Source of the DNA: an uncultured Eubacteriales bacterium | Lineage (GTDB): Bacteria; Bacillota; Clostridia; Christensenellales; Aristaeellaceae | DNA length: 40,111 bases | Assembly: GCA_900315585.1 (NCBI GenBank) | Contig: OMZP01000005.1 | Location: 1 to 40,111, forward strand | Reading direction: 5' to 3' | Part shown: positions 1 to 6,050 of the stretch, piece by piece | Numbering within the stretch: the stretch's first letter is position 1 | Layout: each line of letters begins with the position of its first letter | Notes under the pieces: generated by a model | The model's input: only the letters and a program-made list of their open reading frames with translations | Database searches by the model: none | What the model was told of the DNA's origin: nothing | Program-made: the position numbers and the translations under genes

Positions 1-217
1 AGCCGTTCCGGCTGTCGTGGTACCCCGGGTCCGCTTCTTCCCGACCCTCCACCTGCTCCTCCAGCTCCGTCTCCAGCATGCTCTGGATCGTCCCGCCCAG
101 CAGGTCTTTCAAAGCTTCCTGGATGTCCGCAGCCGTTTTGATGTCGTACATCTCGATGAGCTGCCCGATGATGTTCCGCTTTTCTTCACTCAGTCCGTTG
201 TTTCTCTTCCTGCCCAT
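1..217 (-). CDS. IS256-family transposase, N-terminal part (truncated by window edge)
   Basis: The reverse strand from 217 down to base 1 is open with no stop and begins MGRKRNNGLSEEKRN. It continues with a stretch resembling the N-terminus of IS256/Mutator-type DDE transposases: a helix with DIQEALKDLLGGTIQ, an acidic ELEEQVEGREE segment, then a YHDSRNG-like motif close to the conserved 'Y.R.R.RNGY' start of the domain. An AGGAGG ribosome site lies 6 bases before the ATG (bases 224-229). Only about 72 of the roughly 400 residues usual for the family lie in the window, so the DDE catalytic triad cannot be seen. The start is 22 bases downstream of the recombinase stop, which suggests the IS end lies at or just inside that recombinase gene. 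The family call rests on recall of the N-terminal motif. Confidence 0.75.
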   Translation of the reverse strand, partial: MGRKRNNGLSEEKRNIIGQLIEMYDIKTAADIQEALKDLLGGTIQSMLETELEEQVEGREEADPGYHDSRNG

Positions 218-238
218 ACTCTGCCTCCTGTGATGTCT

Positions 239-763
239 CTATTCTATCACAGTCCGCAATGCCTCTTTACAGAAAGATTTGAACAGGCCCGGGATATCAT
301 CCTTCGTGGTGGGCTTGCGGCCGATCCTGTGGCCCTTGGCGCGCGCATTCGCCAGCCCTGAACGCACACGAGAACGCAGGATACTTTTTTCGAGTTCACT
401 GAAAATTGAAGCCATTTGCAGGAAGGCCGCCGACATTGGATCCATTTCTCCGTTGCGGCAATCGACCGTGATGGAACCGATGACCACCAGCTGAAGGTGC
501 TTTTGCTTGACGGTCTCCATGATCTCGCAGAACTGGAGGACGGACCTTGACAACCTGCTGACCTCGCACACGATCAGGGTGGAGCCAGCCTCGATGTGCT
601 CCAGCAGGAAATCCAGTTGCGGCTTCACCTTGGCATCGCCGTGCTCGCGCTCTTCGATAATTTCTTCCGCGCCTGCGGCCTTCAGCTCTCGTGTTTGCCG
701 CTGCAAATCTTGACCACGCTCCTCCGCGAGACTACAGCGGGCATATCCGTAAATCTTGGGCAT
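239..763 (-). CDS. Serine recombinase (resolvase/invertase family), probably C-terminally truncated
   Basis: A 174-residue small serine recombinase. It opens with GYARCS (catalytic Ser11), followed by a QDLQRQ helix and the SRLSRS motif (Arg70, Arg73) that contributes active-site arginines in Hin/resolvase enzymes; the long E helix follows (FSELEKSILRSRVRSGLANARAKG). After GRKPTTKDD the protein should have a helix-turn-helix DNA-binding domain, but it stops at TVIE, immediately before the IS256-family gene. Related invertases run about 180-200 residues, so loss of the recognition helix by IS insertion is likely. AAGGGAG precedes the ATG at 763. The role would be site-specific inversion or cointegrate resolution, if the truncated protein still binds DNA. 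Confident on family, moderate on truncation. Confidence 0.88.
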   Translation of the reverse strand: MPKIYGYARCSLAEERGQDLQRQTRELKAAGAEEIIEEREHGDAKVKPQLDFLLEHIEAGSTLIVCEVSRLSRSVLQFCEIMETVKQKHLQLVVIGSITVDCRNGEMDPMSAAFLQMASIFSELEKSILRSRVRSGLANARAKGHRIGRKPTTKDDIPGLFKSFCKEALRTVIE

Positions 764-855
764 TGTATATTCTCCCTTCTGTCAACGAAAAGGTCCATTG
801 TTGAAAATCGTTTCGTTTACCGTTTTCTTTTACAGGTTTGGGGCTGTTTCGGTGC

Positions 856-1053
856 TTACATGGCCGCGTTGCCGCTGTCATCGGTTACATTCGTTTTCTC
901 TACGCCTTCGACAGCGGCTTCCACTCCATCGCGGTATTGGTACAACTTTGCGCAACTCTTTTCAACCTTCATGTGTTCCAGTGCATGTTCAATGCAACCG
1001 TATTCATATTCGTACAAGTTGCCTTCATCCCAAACCTTCACGATATAAAGCAT
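856..1053 (-). CDS. Small hypothetical protein (65 aa)
   Basis: A 65-residue protein beginning MLYIVKVWDEGNLYEYEYG, rich in aromatic and acidic residues, with no signal peptide or membrane segment. A GGGGGAG ribosome site lies just upstream of the ATG. It sits in a leftward run of small genes between the ArdC-like gene and the recombinase, with 15 bases separating it from the upstream small gene, so it is probably cotranscribed from the promoter at 2652-2680. I do not recognise the family. The composition and the clear ribosome site make a real gene more likely than chance. Confidence 0.55.
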   Translation of the reverse strand: MLYIVKVWDEGNLYEYEYGCIEHALEHMKVEKSCAKLYQYRDGVEAAVEGVEKTNVTDDSGNAAM

Positions 1054-1068
1054 GATTTGGTTCTCCCC

Positions 1069-1239
1069 CTATTGCATCGCCTTCAATGCCCACCAGGTCC
1101 TGACCAGCCTTGCGCGGCGCTTGCTGTAAGGTTGGGACATGAAGCGCCATTCTGGATCGTGGACCTTCTCACACCACGCCAGCCATTCCAATTCACACTT
1201 AACGTTGTGGAGCTCTCGCCTGATTGCAGCCTTCGTCAT
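1069..1239 (-). CDS. Small basic hypothetical protein (56 aa)
   Basis: Encodes MTKAAIRRELHNVKCELEW and then an Arg/Trp-rich tail (RRARLVRTWWALKAMQ). An upstream in-frame ATG exists at 1245, but AGGGGGA lies about 7 bases before the ATG at 1239 and only 1-2 bases before the other, so 1239 is preferred; the still longer reading frame to 1296 has no ribosome site. The protein is basic, soluble and of unknown function, and could contact nucleic acid or a partner in the same operon. It lies between the ArdC-like gene and the 65-residue gene, on the same strand with short gaps. Confidence 0.5.
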   Translation of the reverse strand: MTKAAIRRELHNVKCELEWLAWCEKVHDPEWRFMSQPYSKRRARLVRTWWALKAMQ

Positions 1240-1292
1240 AATCATTTCCCCCTGTTTGTGGGGGAAGGGGCTTGCGCCCCTTCCCGCTGTCG

Positions 1293-2114
1293 TCATTCTC
1301 CCATGATGAGCGCCACGGCCTTTTCAGCCTTGCCAGCCGCTGAAACTATGAACCTCTTGTCATTCTTCAGGGCTTGGAGCCAGTTCTGGATGTAGGCGGC
1401 GCTGTTGCGGAAACTCTTCGCGGTCTCCAGCCCTGCGCGGTTCACCAGCGCAGCCGCCCCTATCTCTGCGATAAGCTCTTCCTTGCTGTAGGCATCGGAG
1501 CCGAAGAACGCGGTCTTCTCCAAGCGGTCCAGCCGCTTCGCGTGTCCTGTGCTGTGGGTCATCTCATGGAAGGCGGTGCTGTAGTATTCCGCGGTTTCCT
1601 TGAATTGCCGCATCAGCGGAAGGGTGATGGTGTCGGTGCTGGGGCGGTAGAAGGCGCGGTCCCCTTCCTGATGCTCCAGCCTGACGCCTTCCCGCTTCAC
1701 ATAATCCGCGATGATGGCTTCCGCGGCGGCGTCAGCGTTTGCACTATTCTGAAGGGGCTTTATGTGCTTGGCTTCCAGCCCTTCGCACTGGTCCAGATGA
1801 AAGACGTTGTAATAACGCAGGAAGGGAATTTCCTTTTCTTCGTCGGTCTCTTCATCCTTCACGGTCATCCACTTCCAGAAGACCACCATGGAAGCCTTCT
1901 CGCCCTTGCGGATCCAGCCGCCTTCCTGCTGGACCTGCTTGAAGGTGGCGTATTCGCCAGCTTTGCCAAGCAGCATTTGATTCAGAAGGCTGTAGGGCTT
2001 GCCTGTAACGTGGGAGATTGCGGACCCTGAAGCCTGCCAAGGCTTCTGCCAAGGGATGATCCCCTGATTCAGCTGGTCCATGATGCGGTTGGTGATTTCT
2101 CCGTAGATATCCAT
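1293..2114 (-). CDS. ArdC-like antirestriction protein / zincin metallopeptidase
   Basis: A 273-residue protein with the ArdC layout. The N-terminal domain (about residues 1-110) has the typical ITNRIMDQLNQGIIPWQKPW opening and a GGWIRKGEKAS motif of the ssDNA-binding DUF1738/ArdC-N region. The C-terminal domain is a zincin-like peptidase with HEMTH (His183, His187) and a downstream EELIAEIGAA segment that supplies the third zinc ligand in related proteins. In conjugative elements ArdC homologues protect incoming DNA from restriction; that role is known for the family, not shown here. Start chosen at MDIYG because GGGAG lies 9 bases upstream; the frame continues 10 codons further without a ribosome site. 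The gene is second in the operon driven from 2652-2680. Confidence 0.85.
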   Translation of the reverse strand: MDIYGEITNRIMDQLNQGIIPWQKPWQASGSAISHVTGKPYSLLNQMLLGKAGEYATFKQVQQEGGWIRKGEKASMVVFWKWMTVKDEETDEEKEIPFLRYYNVFHLDQCEGLEAKHIKPLQNSANADAAAEAIIADYVKREGVRLEHQEGDRAFYRPSTDTITLPLMRQFKETAEYYSTAFHEMTHSTGHAKRLDRLEKTAFFGSDAYSKEELIAEIGAAALVNRAGLETAKSFRNSAAYIQNWLQALKNDKRFIVSAAGKAEKAVALIMGE

Positions 2115-2238
2115 TTTTCTGGCTCCCTTCTCTTGCGGGAGCAAGGCTTTTGTGGTAGAATGGCCTTGCTCCCTGATTCAATGTGGTGTTGGTTTTGTGG
2201 GGCAGGGTCTGAGCGTTGTGGTAGATGCTCAGACCTTT

Positions 2239-2514
2239 TTAGATGACCTTGAAGGGGCGCGTGACGATGGTCTTGTAATACTCTTCCAGCGCATCGCCCA
2301 GCAGGTTCTTCAGGGCTTTGGTGTCCATCCTGCGGGAAACGGTCTCTTTCCAAGTGACCTTCCAAGAACCCGCCATCATGGTCTCTTCGCTTCCCATGTA
2401 AGCCTTGATTTCGTCGGTGATGGCGTCCATCTGGTTCTGAAGCTCTTCAGCCATCTTCCGCAGGTCCATCAGTTCTTCCACCTTGGTGATGATGCTCTCG
2501 TTCGCGTTACACAT
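2239..2514 (-). CDS. Small hypothetical protein, coiled-coil N-terminus (91 aa)
   Basis: A 91-residue protein: an N-terminal helical, probably coiled-coil segment (KVEELMDLRKMAEELQNQMDA), then a small domain (SWKVTWKETVSRRMD) and a tail ending TRPFKVI. The overall pattern (coiled coil, then '.W+.V...R.DTKALK...' and a TRRF-like end) resembles small proteins commonly encoded beside phage/element recombination genes such as YqaJ-type nucleases; this is recollection, not a search result, and no YqaJ gene is visible here. It is the first gene of the leftward operon, preceded by a 130-base structured leader. Function unknown. Confidence 0.65.
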   Translation of the reverse strand: MCNANESIITKVEELMDLRKMAEELQNQMDAITDEIKAYMGSEETMMAGSWKVTWKETVSRRMDTKALKNLLGDALEEYYKTIVTRPFKVI

Positions 2515-2645
2515 TCTGAAAACCTCGCTTTCATTATTTGGCGGAGAGAAGCGTCTGACCTGATTGCTTCGGTTATTGCATCTTCTGGCGCACCGTAGAA
2601 GGGAGCAGGCTTAGGTTTCTACCCGATCGCTTCTCTCAACCTTGT
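2515..2645 (-). other. Structured 5' leader of the leftward operon
   Basis: Between the transcription start predicted from the promoter at 2652-2680 and the first gene lies a leader of about 130 bases. A perfect 10-bp stem can close it: bases 2544-2553 pair with 2628-2637 (GAGAGAAGCG with CGCTTCTCTC). Inside, GTAGAA and TTCTAC form a second hairpin. The 5' end matches 27 of 29 bases with the leader/promoter of the other leftward operon (7139-7167). This could be a regulatory RNA element or a protein-binding leader. It matches no riboswitch class I recognise. Confidence 0.5.
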
Positions 2646-2651
2646 AAGTAT

Positions 2652-2680
2652 ATTATATCATAGGATATCCTACATGTCAA
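2652..2680 (-). promoter_or_regulatory. Consensus sigma-A promoter with operator in its spacer
   Basis: Read on the reverse strand, TTGACA (2675-2680) and TATAAT (2652-2657) are both perfect consensus hexamers separated by exactly 17 bp. The spacer (2658-2674) contains the 12-bp palindrome TAGGATATCCTA. A repressor bound there would directly block RNA polymerase. It drives the leftward operon 2514 to 239. Confidence 0.88.
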
Positions 2681-2723
2681 TAGGATATCCTACTTTTTGA
2701 ATGTTAAATATTAGGATATCCTA
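2661..2723. repeat. Three copies of palindromic operator TAGGATATCCTA
   Basis: Perfect 12-bp palindromes lie at 2661-2672, 2681-2692 and 2712-2723. Centre-to-centre distances are 20 and 31 bp, close to two and three helical turns. The first lies in the spacer of the leftward promoter, the second directly upstream of its -35 box, and the third 9 bp upstream of the -35 of the rightward promoter. The arrangement suggests one dimeric repressor, most simply the ribbon-helix-helix-like protein encoded at 2783, controlling both directions. Confidence 0.85.
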
Positions 2724-2732
2724 CAAAACATT

Positions 2733-2761
2733 TTGACATCTGATGCCAAGACTGATATCAT
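2733..2761 (+). promoter_or_regulatory. Sigma-A promoter for the RHH-like regulator gene
   Basis: TTGACA at 2733-2738, a 17-bp spacer and TATCAT at 2756-2761, followed by the AAAAGGGGGG ribosome site. It lies just downstream of the third palindromic operator, consistent with autoregulation. Confidence 0.85.
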
Positions 2762-2782
2762 ATATAAAAGGGGGGAATGATT

Positions 2783-3001
2783 ATGCCCGCAACGAAAAAG
2801 CAAATTGATAGAATATCGGAATACCAGAAGGCAAACAATGAGCAAATCCTGATTAAGCCAAGAAGGGAAGACAGGATCTCAGAACGCATTCAGGTTTTGA
2901 TCGATCAGGGGAAGACGGCGAGCAAGCAAGCCTACATCATCCAAGCGGTGAAAAACCAACTTGTAGCTGACGGCCTGCCGATTGATTACGACGCTAAATA
3001 G
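2783..3001 (+). CDS. Small ribbon-helix-helix-like regulator (72 aa)
   Basis: Encodes 72 residues starting MPATKKQIDRISEYQ. After a basic N-terminal segment comes ILIKPRRED (candidate beta strand), then two predicted helices (RISERIQVLIDQGKTAS and QAYIIQAVKNQLVADG), the order expected for ribbon-helix-helix (CopG/Arc/MetJ-type) DNA-binding proteins, which bind palindromes as dimers of dimers. The start at 2783 is chosen over the ATG at 2777 because GGGGGG lies 7 bases before the former and touches the latter. The gene follows its own promoter and three palindromic operators, so an autorepressor that also silences the divergent operon is the best reading. The fold is inferred from pattern, not from a database match. 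Confidence 0.72.
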   Translation: MPATKKQIDRISEYQKANNEQILIKPRREDRISERIQVLIDQGKTASKQAYIIQAVKNQLVADGLPIDYDAK

Positions 3002-3100
3002 GGGCGGGGGTTATATACAGGAAACGCCGATCCGCATTCCCAAATAGCGCCGCTACCTCAACATATGCCACCAACGACTGAATGAAGAGGAGGAACCATC

Positions 3101-3271
3101 ATGAATGAGGAGAAGAGAACCAACGTTACACAAACCGTCAAGGCAGGCGTCTCATTTGGCAGTGCACTGGCTATGGTCATCAGCTATGTGAATTGGCATT
3201 CCATCGGCTGGGCGATATTTCATGGCATTCTCGGCTGGGTTTATGTGATTTACTACGCCATCAAGTACTGA
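3101..3271 (+). CDS. Small two-helix membrane protein (56 aa)
   Basis: An ATG at 3101, preceded by GAGGAGGAA, opens a 56-codon frame beginning MNEEKRTNVTQTVKAG. It has one hydrophobic stretch (about residues 17-31) and a second (about 34-52) separated by NWHS, so two short membrane helices are likely, with a basic N-terminus. It is followed after 16 bases by the UPF0145 gene, which has its own strong ribosome site, so the two are probably cotranscribed. I do not know a function; short proteins of this kind with the motif N(W/R)SIGWA.(F/V)HG.LGW recur in Clostridia as I remember them, unverified. Confidence 0.75.
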   Translation: MNEEKRTNVTQTVKAGVSFGSALAMVISYVNWHSIGWAIFHGILGWVYVIYYAIKY

Positions 3272-3287
3272 TAAGGAGGGTAATCAA

Positions 3288-3599
3288 ATGCTTATCGTAA
3301 CAACGGACACTATCAGCGGCAAGGAACTGGAAGCGCTGGGACTGGTCAAGGGAAGCACCATCCAAACGGTCAATGCCATCAGGGACATCGGCGCTGGCTT
3401 GAAGACCCTGATTGGCGGCGAACTGAAGAAGTACAACGACATGATGGACAACGCACGCAAAATCGCTACGGACAGGATGCAGGAAGAAGCCGCGCGCCTT
3501 GGCGCTGATGCGATTGTGGGTGTGCGTTACGCCACTTCTGGTATCATGCAAAGCGCGGCCGAAGTCATGGCATACGGAACGGCGGTCAAGTTTAGATAG
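3288..3599 (+). CDS. UPF0145 / YbjQ family protein
   Basis: A 103-residue protein that matches the YbjQ/UPF0145 family throughout: an N-terminal TTDTISG strand, GLVKGSTI, a central helix with KKYNDMMDNARKIATDRMQEEAARLGADAIVG, and a C-terminal strand ending YGTAVKF. Family members are about 100-110 residues, so it is full length. They form pentamer-like rings by structure and have sometimes been called heavy-metal-binding, but the biochemical role is unknown. AAGGAGGG lies 8 bases before the ATG. A strong hairpin terminator follows the stop. The upstream small membrane protein is a likely functional partner. Confidence 0.88.
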   Translation: MLIVTTDTISGKELEALGLVKGSTIQTVNAIRDIGAGLKTLIGGELKKYNDMMDNARKIATDRMQEEAARLGADAIVGVRYATSGIMQSAAEVMAYGTAVKFR

Positions 3600-3605
3600 A
3601 GAACA

Positions 3606-3632
3606 GCGGATGCATCAGCATCCGCCTTTTCC
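3606..3632 (+). terminator. Intrinsic terminator after the UPF0145 gene
   Basis: Perfect 8-bp stem GCGGATGC / GCATCCGC with an ATCA loop, followed by CTTTTCC. Confidence 0.85.
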
Positions 3633-3731
3633 TATTACTTGGGGCCGCTCGTAAACTTATATATTCATTCCGCAAGCACCAATTGAGTTCAGCGGAAGTA
3701 TGTGGATGCTCCATGATATTGGAGAGTGTTT

Positions 3732-3878
3732 ATGAAGTATAAATCTGGCGACATTGCTTACATAGTTGAGAAATGCTTTTTGCTGGAGTTCGGAGAAAGC
3801 AAACAGTTTTCTTTTGGAAGATGCAGCAATACCAAATCATTCAACGAGCTGTATGATGGATTAAAGAATATCGAATAG
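3732..3878 (+). CDS. Very small hypothetical protein (48 aa), perhaps a degraded remnant
   Basis: An ATG at 3732 with GGAGAG five bases upstream opens 48 codons starting MKYKSGDIAYIVEKCF. The opening '(M/F)K.GD.AYIVE' recalls a small soluble family frequent on Firmicute mobile elements whose members run 55-70 residues and end in a '...ATKEEAE' tail; here the middle is replaced and the end is SFNELYDGLKNIE. It may be a decayed copy or a short divergent member. A bidirectional terminator follows 31 bases later. Moderate to low confidence. Confidence 0.45.
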   Translation: MKYKSGDIAYIVEKCFLLEFGESKQFSFGRCSNTKSFNELYDGLKNIE

Positions 3879-3909
3879 TGTATCACCGTTTCCAAGAAAG
3901 AGGATAAAG

Positions 3910-3942
3910 GGAAAAGCAGACGCATCAAGCATCTGCTTTTCC
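3910..3942. terminator. Bidirectional terminator between convergent genes
   Basis: GGAAAAGCAGA (3910-3920) and TCTGCTTTTCC (3932-3942) form a perfect 11-bp stem whose ends are A-rich on one side and T-rich on the other, as expected for a terminator working on both strands. It lies between the rightward 48-codon gene and the leftward gene ending at 3944. Confidence 0.8.
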
Positions 3943-3943
3943 A

Positions 3944-4141
3944 CTACTTGCGGCCGCGCAAGCCTTCAATTTTCTTGAGTATATCAGCGAGGCGTTTTTC
4001 ATAAGGCAGCCACGCAGCCATTGTTTGTGCGAGGGTCCATCTGTCATCGGTTTCGAGAGAGGGGAGGTCTTCGAGAAAGTAGTAGATCAGGAAGCGGTAG
4101 ATGGCGTCATTGTTGTAGATTGTTTCTGGGGGCATTGACAT
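3944..4141 (-). CDS. Small hypothetical protein (65 aa)
   Basis: Encodes MSMPPETIYNNDAIYRFLIYYFLEDL and a charged helical tail ending KKIEGLRGRK. The ATG at 4141 has AGGA a few bases upstream; a longer frame reaching 4315 would overlap the 85-residue gene by about 150 bases and is rejected. Predicted soluble and helical. It follows the 85-residue gene after 25 bases and is presumably cotranscribed from the promoter at 4480-4508. No family recognised. Confidence 0.5.
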   Translation of the reverse strand: MSMPPETIYNNDAIYRFLIYYFLEDLPSLETDDRWTLAQTMAAWLPYEKRLADILKKIEGLRGRK

Positions 4142-4166
4142 GGTTGTCCTGTTGTGATTTAGACTC

Positions 4167-4424
4167 TTAAAGGGATGATTTTTCAAAGGCTTTGTCGATA
4201 GCATCATACATTTCTTTACTACAACAACTTGGTTCGACCCAGAATTCGTGATAATCCGTAACGCCGCAGAAATCAGGATCGATAAGAGCAAGTAAGTGGT
4301 CCGATATAGCGGCAACCGCTAAACAAATTTCACTGATGTTGCCGCACTTATGGGTGAGGTAGTTCTTCACCATTTGGGTGAGTTCATCGTTGAGATTCAT
4401 TTTCTCTAATGCTTCAGTGTTCAA
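4167..4424 (-). CDS. Hypothetical protein (85 aa), TTG start
   Basis: Starts with TTG at 4424, 9 bases after a strong AAAGGAGG ribosome site, and encodes 85 residues beginning MNTEALEKMNLNDELTQMVKNYL. It is soluble and mostly helical with an aromatic, acidic middle (DPDFCGVTDYHEFWVEP) and a CC pair. An internal ATG (MNLNDEL) is possible but lacks as good a ribosome site. A clear promoter with an adjacent inverted repeat lies upstream. I do not recognise the family. Confidence 0.6.
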   Translation of the reverse strand: MNTEALEKMNLNDELTQMVKNYLTHKCGNISEICLAVAAISDHLLALIDPDFCGVTDYHEFWVEPSCCSKEMYDAIDKAFEKSSL

Positions 4425-4451
4425 ATTCAGCGTCCTCCTTTCTTTCGTATT

Positions 4452-4508
4452 TAAGGTATTTCCTTTACCTTACATTAGTATTATAACTTAAATTTAACAA
4501 CAAGTCAA
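4452..4508 (-). promoter_or_regulatory. Sigma-A promoter with downstream inverted repeat
   Basis: On the reverse strand TTGACT (4503-4508), 17-bp spacer, TATAAT (4480-4485). Just downstream, TAAGGTA (4466-4472) and TACCTTA (4452-4458) form an inverted repeat with a 7-base spacer, located near the transcription start, so an operator or a short leader hairpin. Drives the 85- and 65-residue genes. Confidence 0.75.
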
Positions 4509-4753
4509 AGAATAGACTGACTCTAAATACTTGGCTTGCTGAATCCGCACATTTAGAAATTTGCGCGTATTCCGCTTTCATCATCTTTATCACAACAATT
4601 TTTTCAATCCTCCTTTATCAACCAACCCTCCCCCCTTTAGGGGGGGATTGAAATAATTCGATGCGAAGTGCGAAGCACGGAGCTTCGAATTATTTCAACT
4701 GGGGGGGTTCATACAATCTATTATGTAATTGGTGTACCATCTTGGGGGAATTC
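4509..4753. repeat. Gene-free gap with nested inverted repeats and G/C runs
   Basis: No gene is seen between the promoter above and the helicase-like gene. The core (4624-4709) holds CCCCCC (4630-4635), a TTTA loop and GGGGGGG (4640-4646); then a perfect 14-bp inverted repeat TTGAAATAATTCGA (4648-4661) / TCGAATTATTTCAA (4685-4698) enclosing a smaller GTGC-GAA-GCAC hairpin (4668-4678); then a second G run GGGGGGGTT (4701-4709). The C run can pair with either G run, giving two exclusive folds. Candidates are a replication or transfer origin, an antisense RNA, or a folded-RNA switch. Nothing coding is visible. Confidence 0.8.
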
Positions 4754-4771
4754 TTATAAGAGCTCCCCCAA
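4742..4771. repeat. Inverted repeat around the stop codon of the helicase-like gene
   Basis: TTGGGGGA (4742-4749) and TCCCCCAA (4764-4771) form a perfect 8-bp stem; the loop itself contains the palindrome TCTTATAAGA. The stop codon of the helicase-like gene is in the loop. There is no T run, so it is at best a weak terminator. Confidence 0.65.
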
Positions 4772-6022
4772 ATTGGTATCCTTTGGAGAAATAACATAAT
4801 AGTATTGACCGTTTCGTTTGCTGTCCTTGATCCCATCGTTCACCTGATACCCATTTTTCATAAGGTACGCGCGCACAGTTGGCCATTTATAGTGTCCATT
4901 GTACGGATCCTTTTCCTTCCTGAGGTGGAGAAGGGAACAAAGTTCATCACGTTCTTCTCCATAAAGTCGCACGTTCAAGTATTTATCAGGAATATGCTGG
5001 CAAGCATAGTTATTCGCGGCTTCAATGTCGTGGTAGTAGAAGGTGGGAAGGTCACCATGATAGCGGCCGCGAACCTGGATTTGCGTCTCCTTGTCGCTAT
5101 TATGCACTATCATATAATCGACCTTGCGCTTCTTCCCATCGATCTTGATACAGGTTTCGGAAGCCCTGTTGATTACAAGGAGGTCGAGGTTCGTGGGAAG
5201 AAACTCTTCCCCCAAAATGGTATCCCGCAAATTGAATTGTTCTTCGGTCATAGGGTGCTTTTTCTGCGTGTCATCGCGGACGCTCCAGAAGCCGTTCGCG
5301 CGCACTCCGATGTTGTTTGCGTAGGCGATATACTTCTTCATATCTGCCACGTTCTCGGTGAAGAGGATGCCCGTTTTCCCTTTGTTCTTCAGGATTATGG
5401 ACTCTGCTCTCTCACCGTAAGGGATTTCCGCGAAGGTTTCCAGTCGGCAGAGGTCGCTTCTGTCGAAGGGAACGTCATAGCACAATTCTCCGAAGCGTTC
5501 CCTGACCTTTGAAGGCGTCGCGCTGAGGGCTATGACCTTGGTAAAACCTTCCCTCAAAATGGTACGCAGCGCGTCTTCTGCGGCCTCCAGATTGATTTTG
5601 TTTCCCTTGAATCGCTGATAATTGATAAGGTTCTGCATCTCGTCGCAGACGATGTAATCGTAGTCGTGCCACTTGAATTGGCGGCCGCCGTAGCGCACTT
5701 CGGAGCCAAAGCCCGCATAGGTCATCAGGGGCATTTTGCCGTCTGCGCCTTCAAGGGTCTCTCCCCAAGTATGCTTATTGCCGTACTCGCAGAAGGAGTA
5801 GGTCTGGCGGCTGACAGTGAGGATGTTTTCCAGAAGGCGATATTCGCCGTTTTGGGTATCGATGAGGTAGAGTATCTTTTCGGGGTTGGTCCATTCAGGG
5901 AGGGTGTTCAGCGCGAACCAGGTCTTGCCCGCGCTGACGTTGGCCTCGATGATGTTGATTCGACCTGCAAGGAGTTGGTCCTTGCTTGTTATAAGTTCCG
6001 ATAGATGCTTTGATCCTTTCAT
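4754..6022 (-). CDS. SF2 helicase-like ATPase (DEAD/DEAH-type) of the mobile element
   Basis: A 422-residue protein with superfamily 2 motifs in order: Walker A variant EANVSAGKTW (AGKT at 31-34), Walker B/motif II CDEMQ (Asp127, Glu128), motif III SAT (167-169), and a motif VI-like QVRGRYHGD (about 316-323). Such proteins couple ATP hydrolysis to strand separation or remodelling; on plasmids and phages they serve replication or origin opening. The length is short for a helicase with accessory domains. The ATG at 6022 has AAGGAGG at a rather long spacing of 13 bases. It is the last gene of the operon beginning at 7067, 28 bases after the preceding gene, and is followed by the unusual inverted-repeat cluster, which could be its target. 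The exact substrate is unknown. Confidence 0.72.
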   Translation of the reverse strand: MKGSKHLSELITSKDQLLAGRINIIEANVSAGKTWFALNTLPEWTNPEKILYLIDTQNGEYRLLENILTVSRQTYSFCEYGNKHTWGETLEGADGKMPLMTYAGFGSEVRYGGRQFKWHDYDYIVCDEMQNLINYQRFKGNKINLEAAEDALRTILREGFTKVIALSATPSKVRERFGELCYDVPFDRSDLCRLETFAEIPYGERAESIILKNKGKTGILFTENVADMKKYIAYANNIGVRANGFWSVRDDTQKKHPMTEEQFNLRDTILGEEFLPTNLDLLVINRASETCIKIDGKKRKVDYMIVHNSDKETQIQVRGRYHGDLPTFYYHDIEAANNYACQHIPDKYLNVRLYGEERDELCSLLHLRKEKDPYNGHYKWPTVRAYLMKNGYQVNDGIKDSKRNGQYYYVISPKDTNLGELL

Positions 6023-6050
6023 AAAGTTGTATCATCCTCCTTGGTAGTTG

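Noticed and set aside
2661..2723. CRISPR-like array from the three TAGGATATCCTA repeats
   Set aside because: Repeats are only 12 bp, spacers are 8 and 19 bp, and no cas genes are present; operators explain them better.
4142..4315. Longer start for the 65-residue gene at 3944
   Set aside because: It would overlap the 85-residue gene by some 150 bases and has no ribosome site; the ATG at 4141 is preferred.
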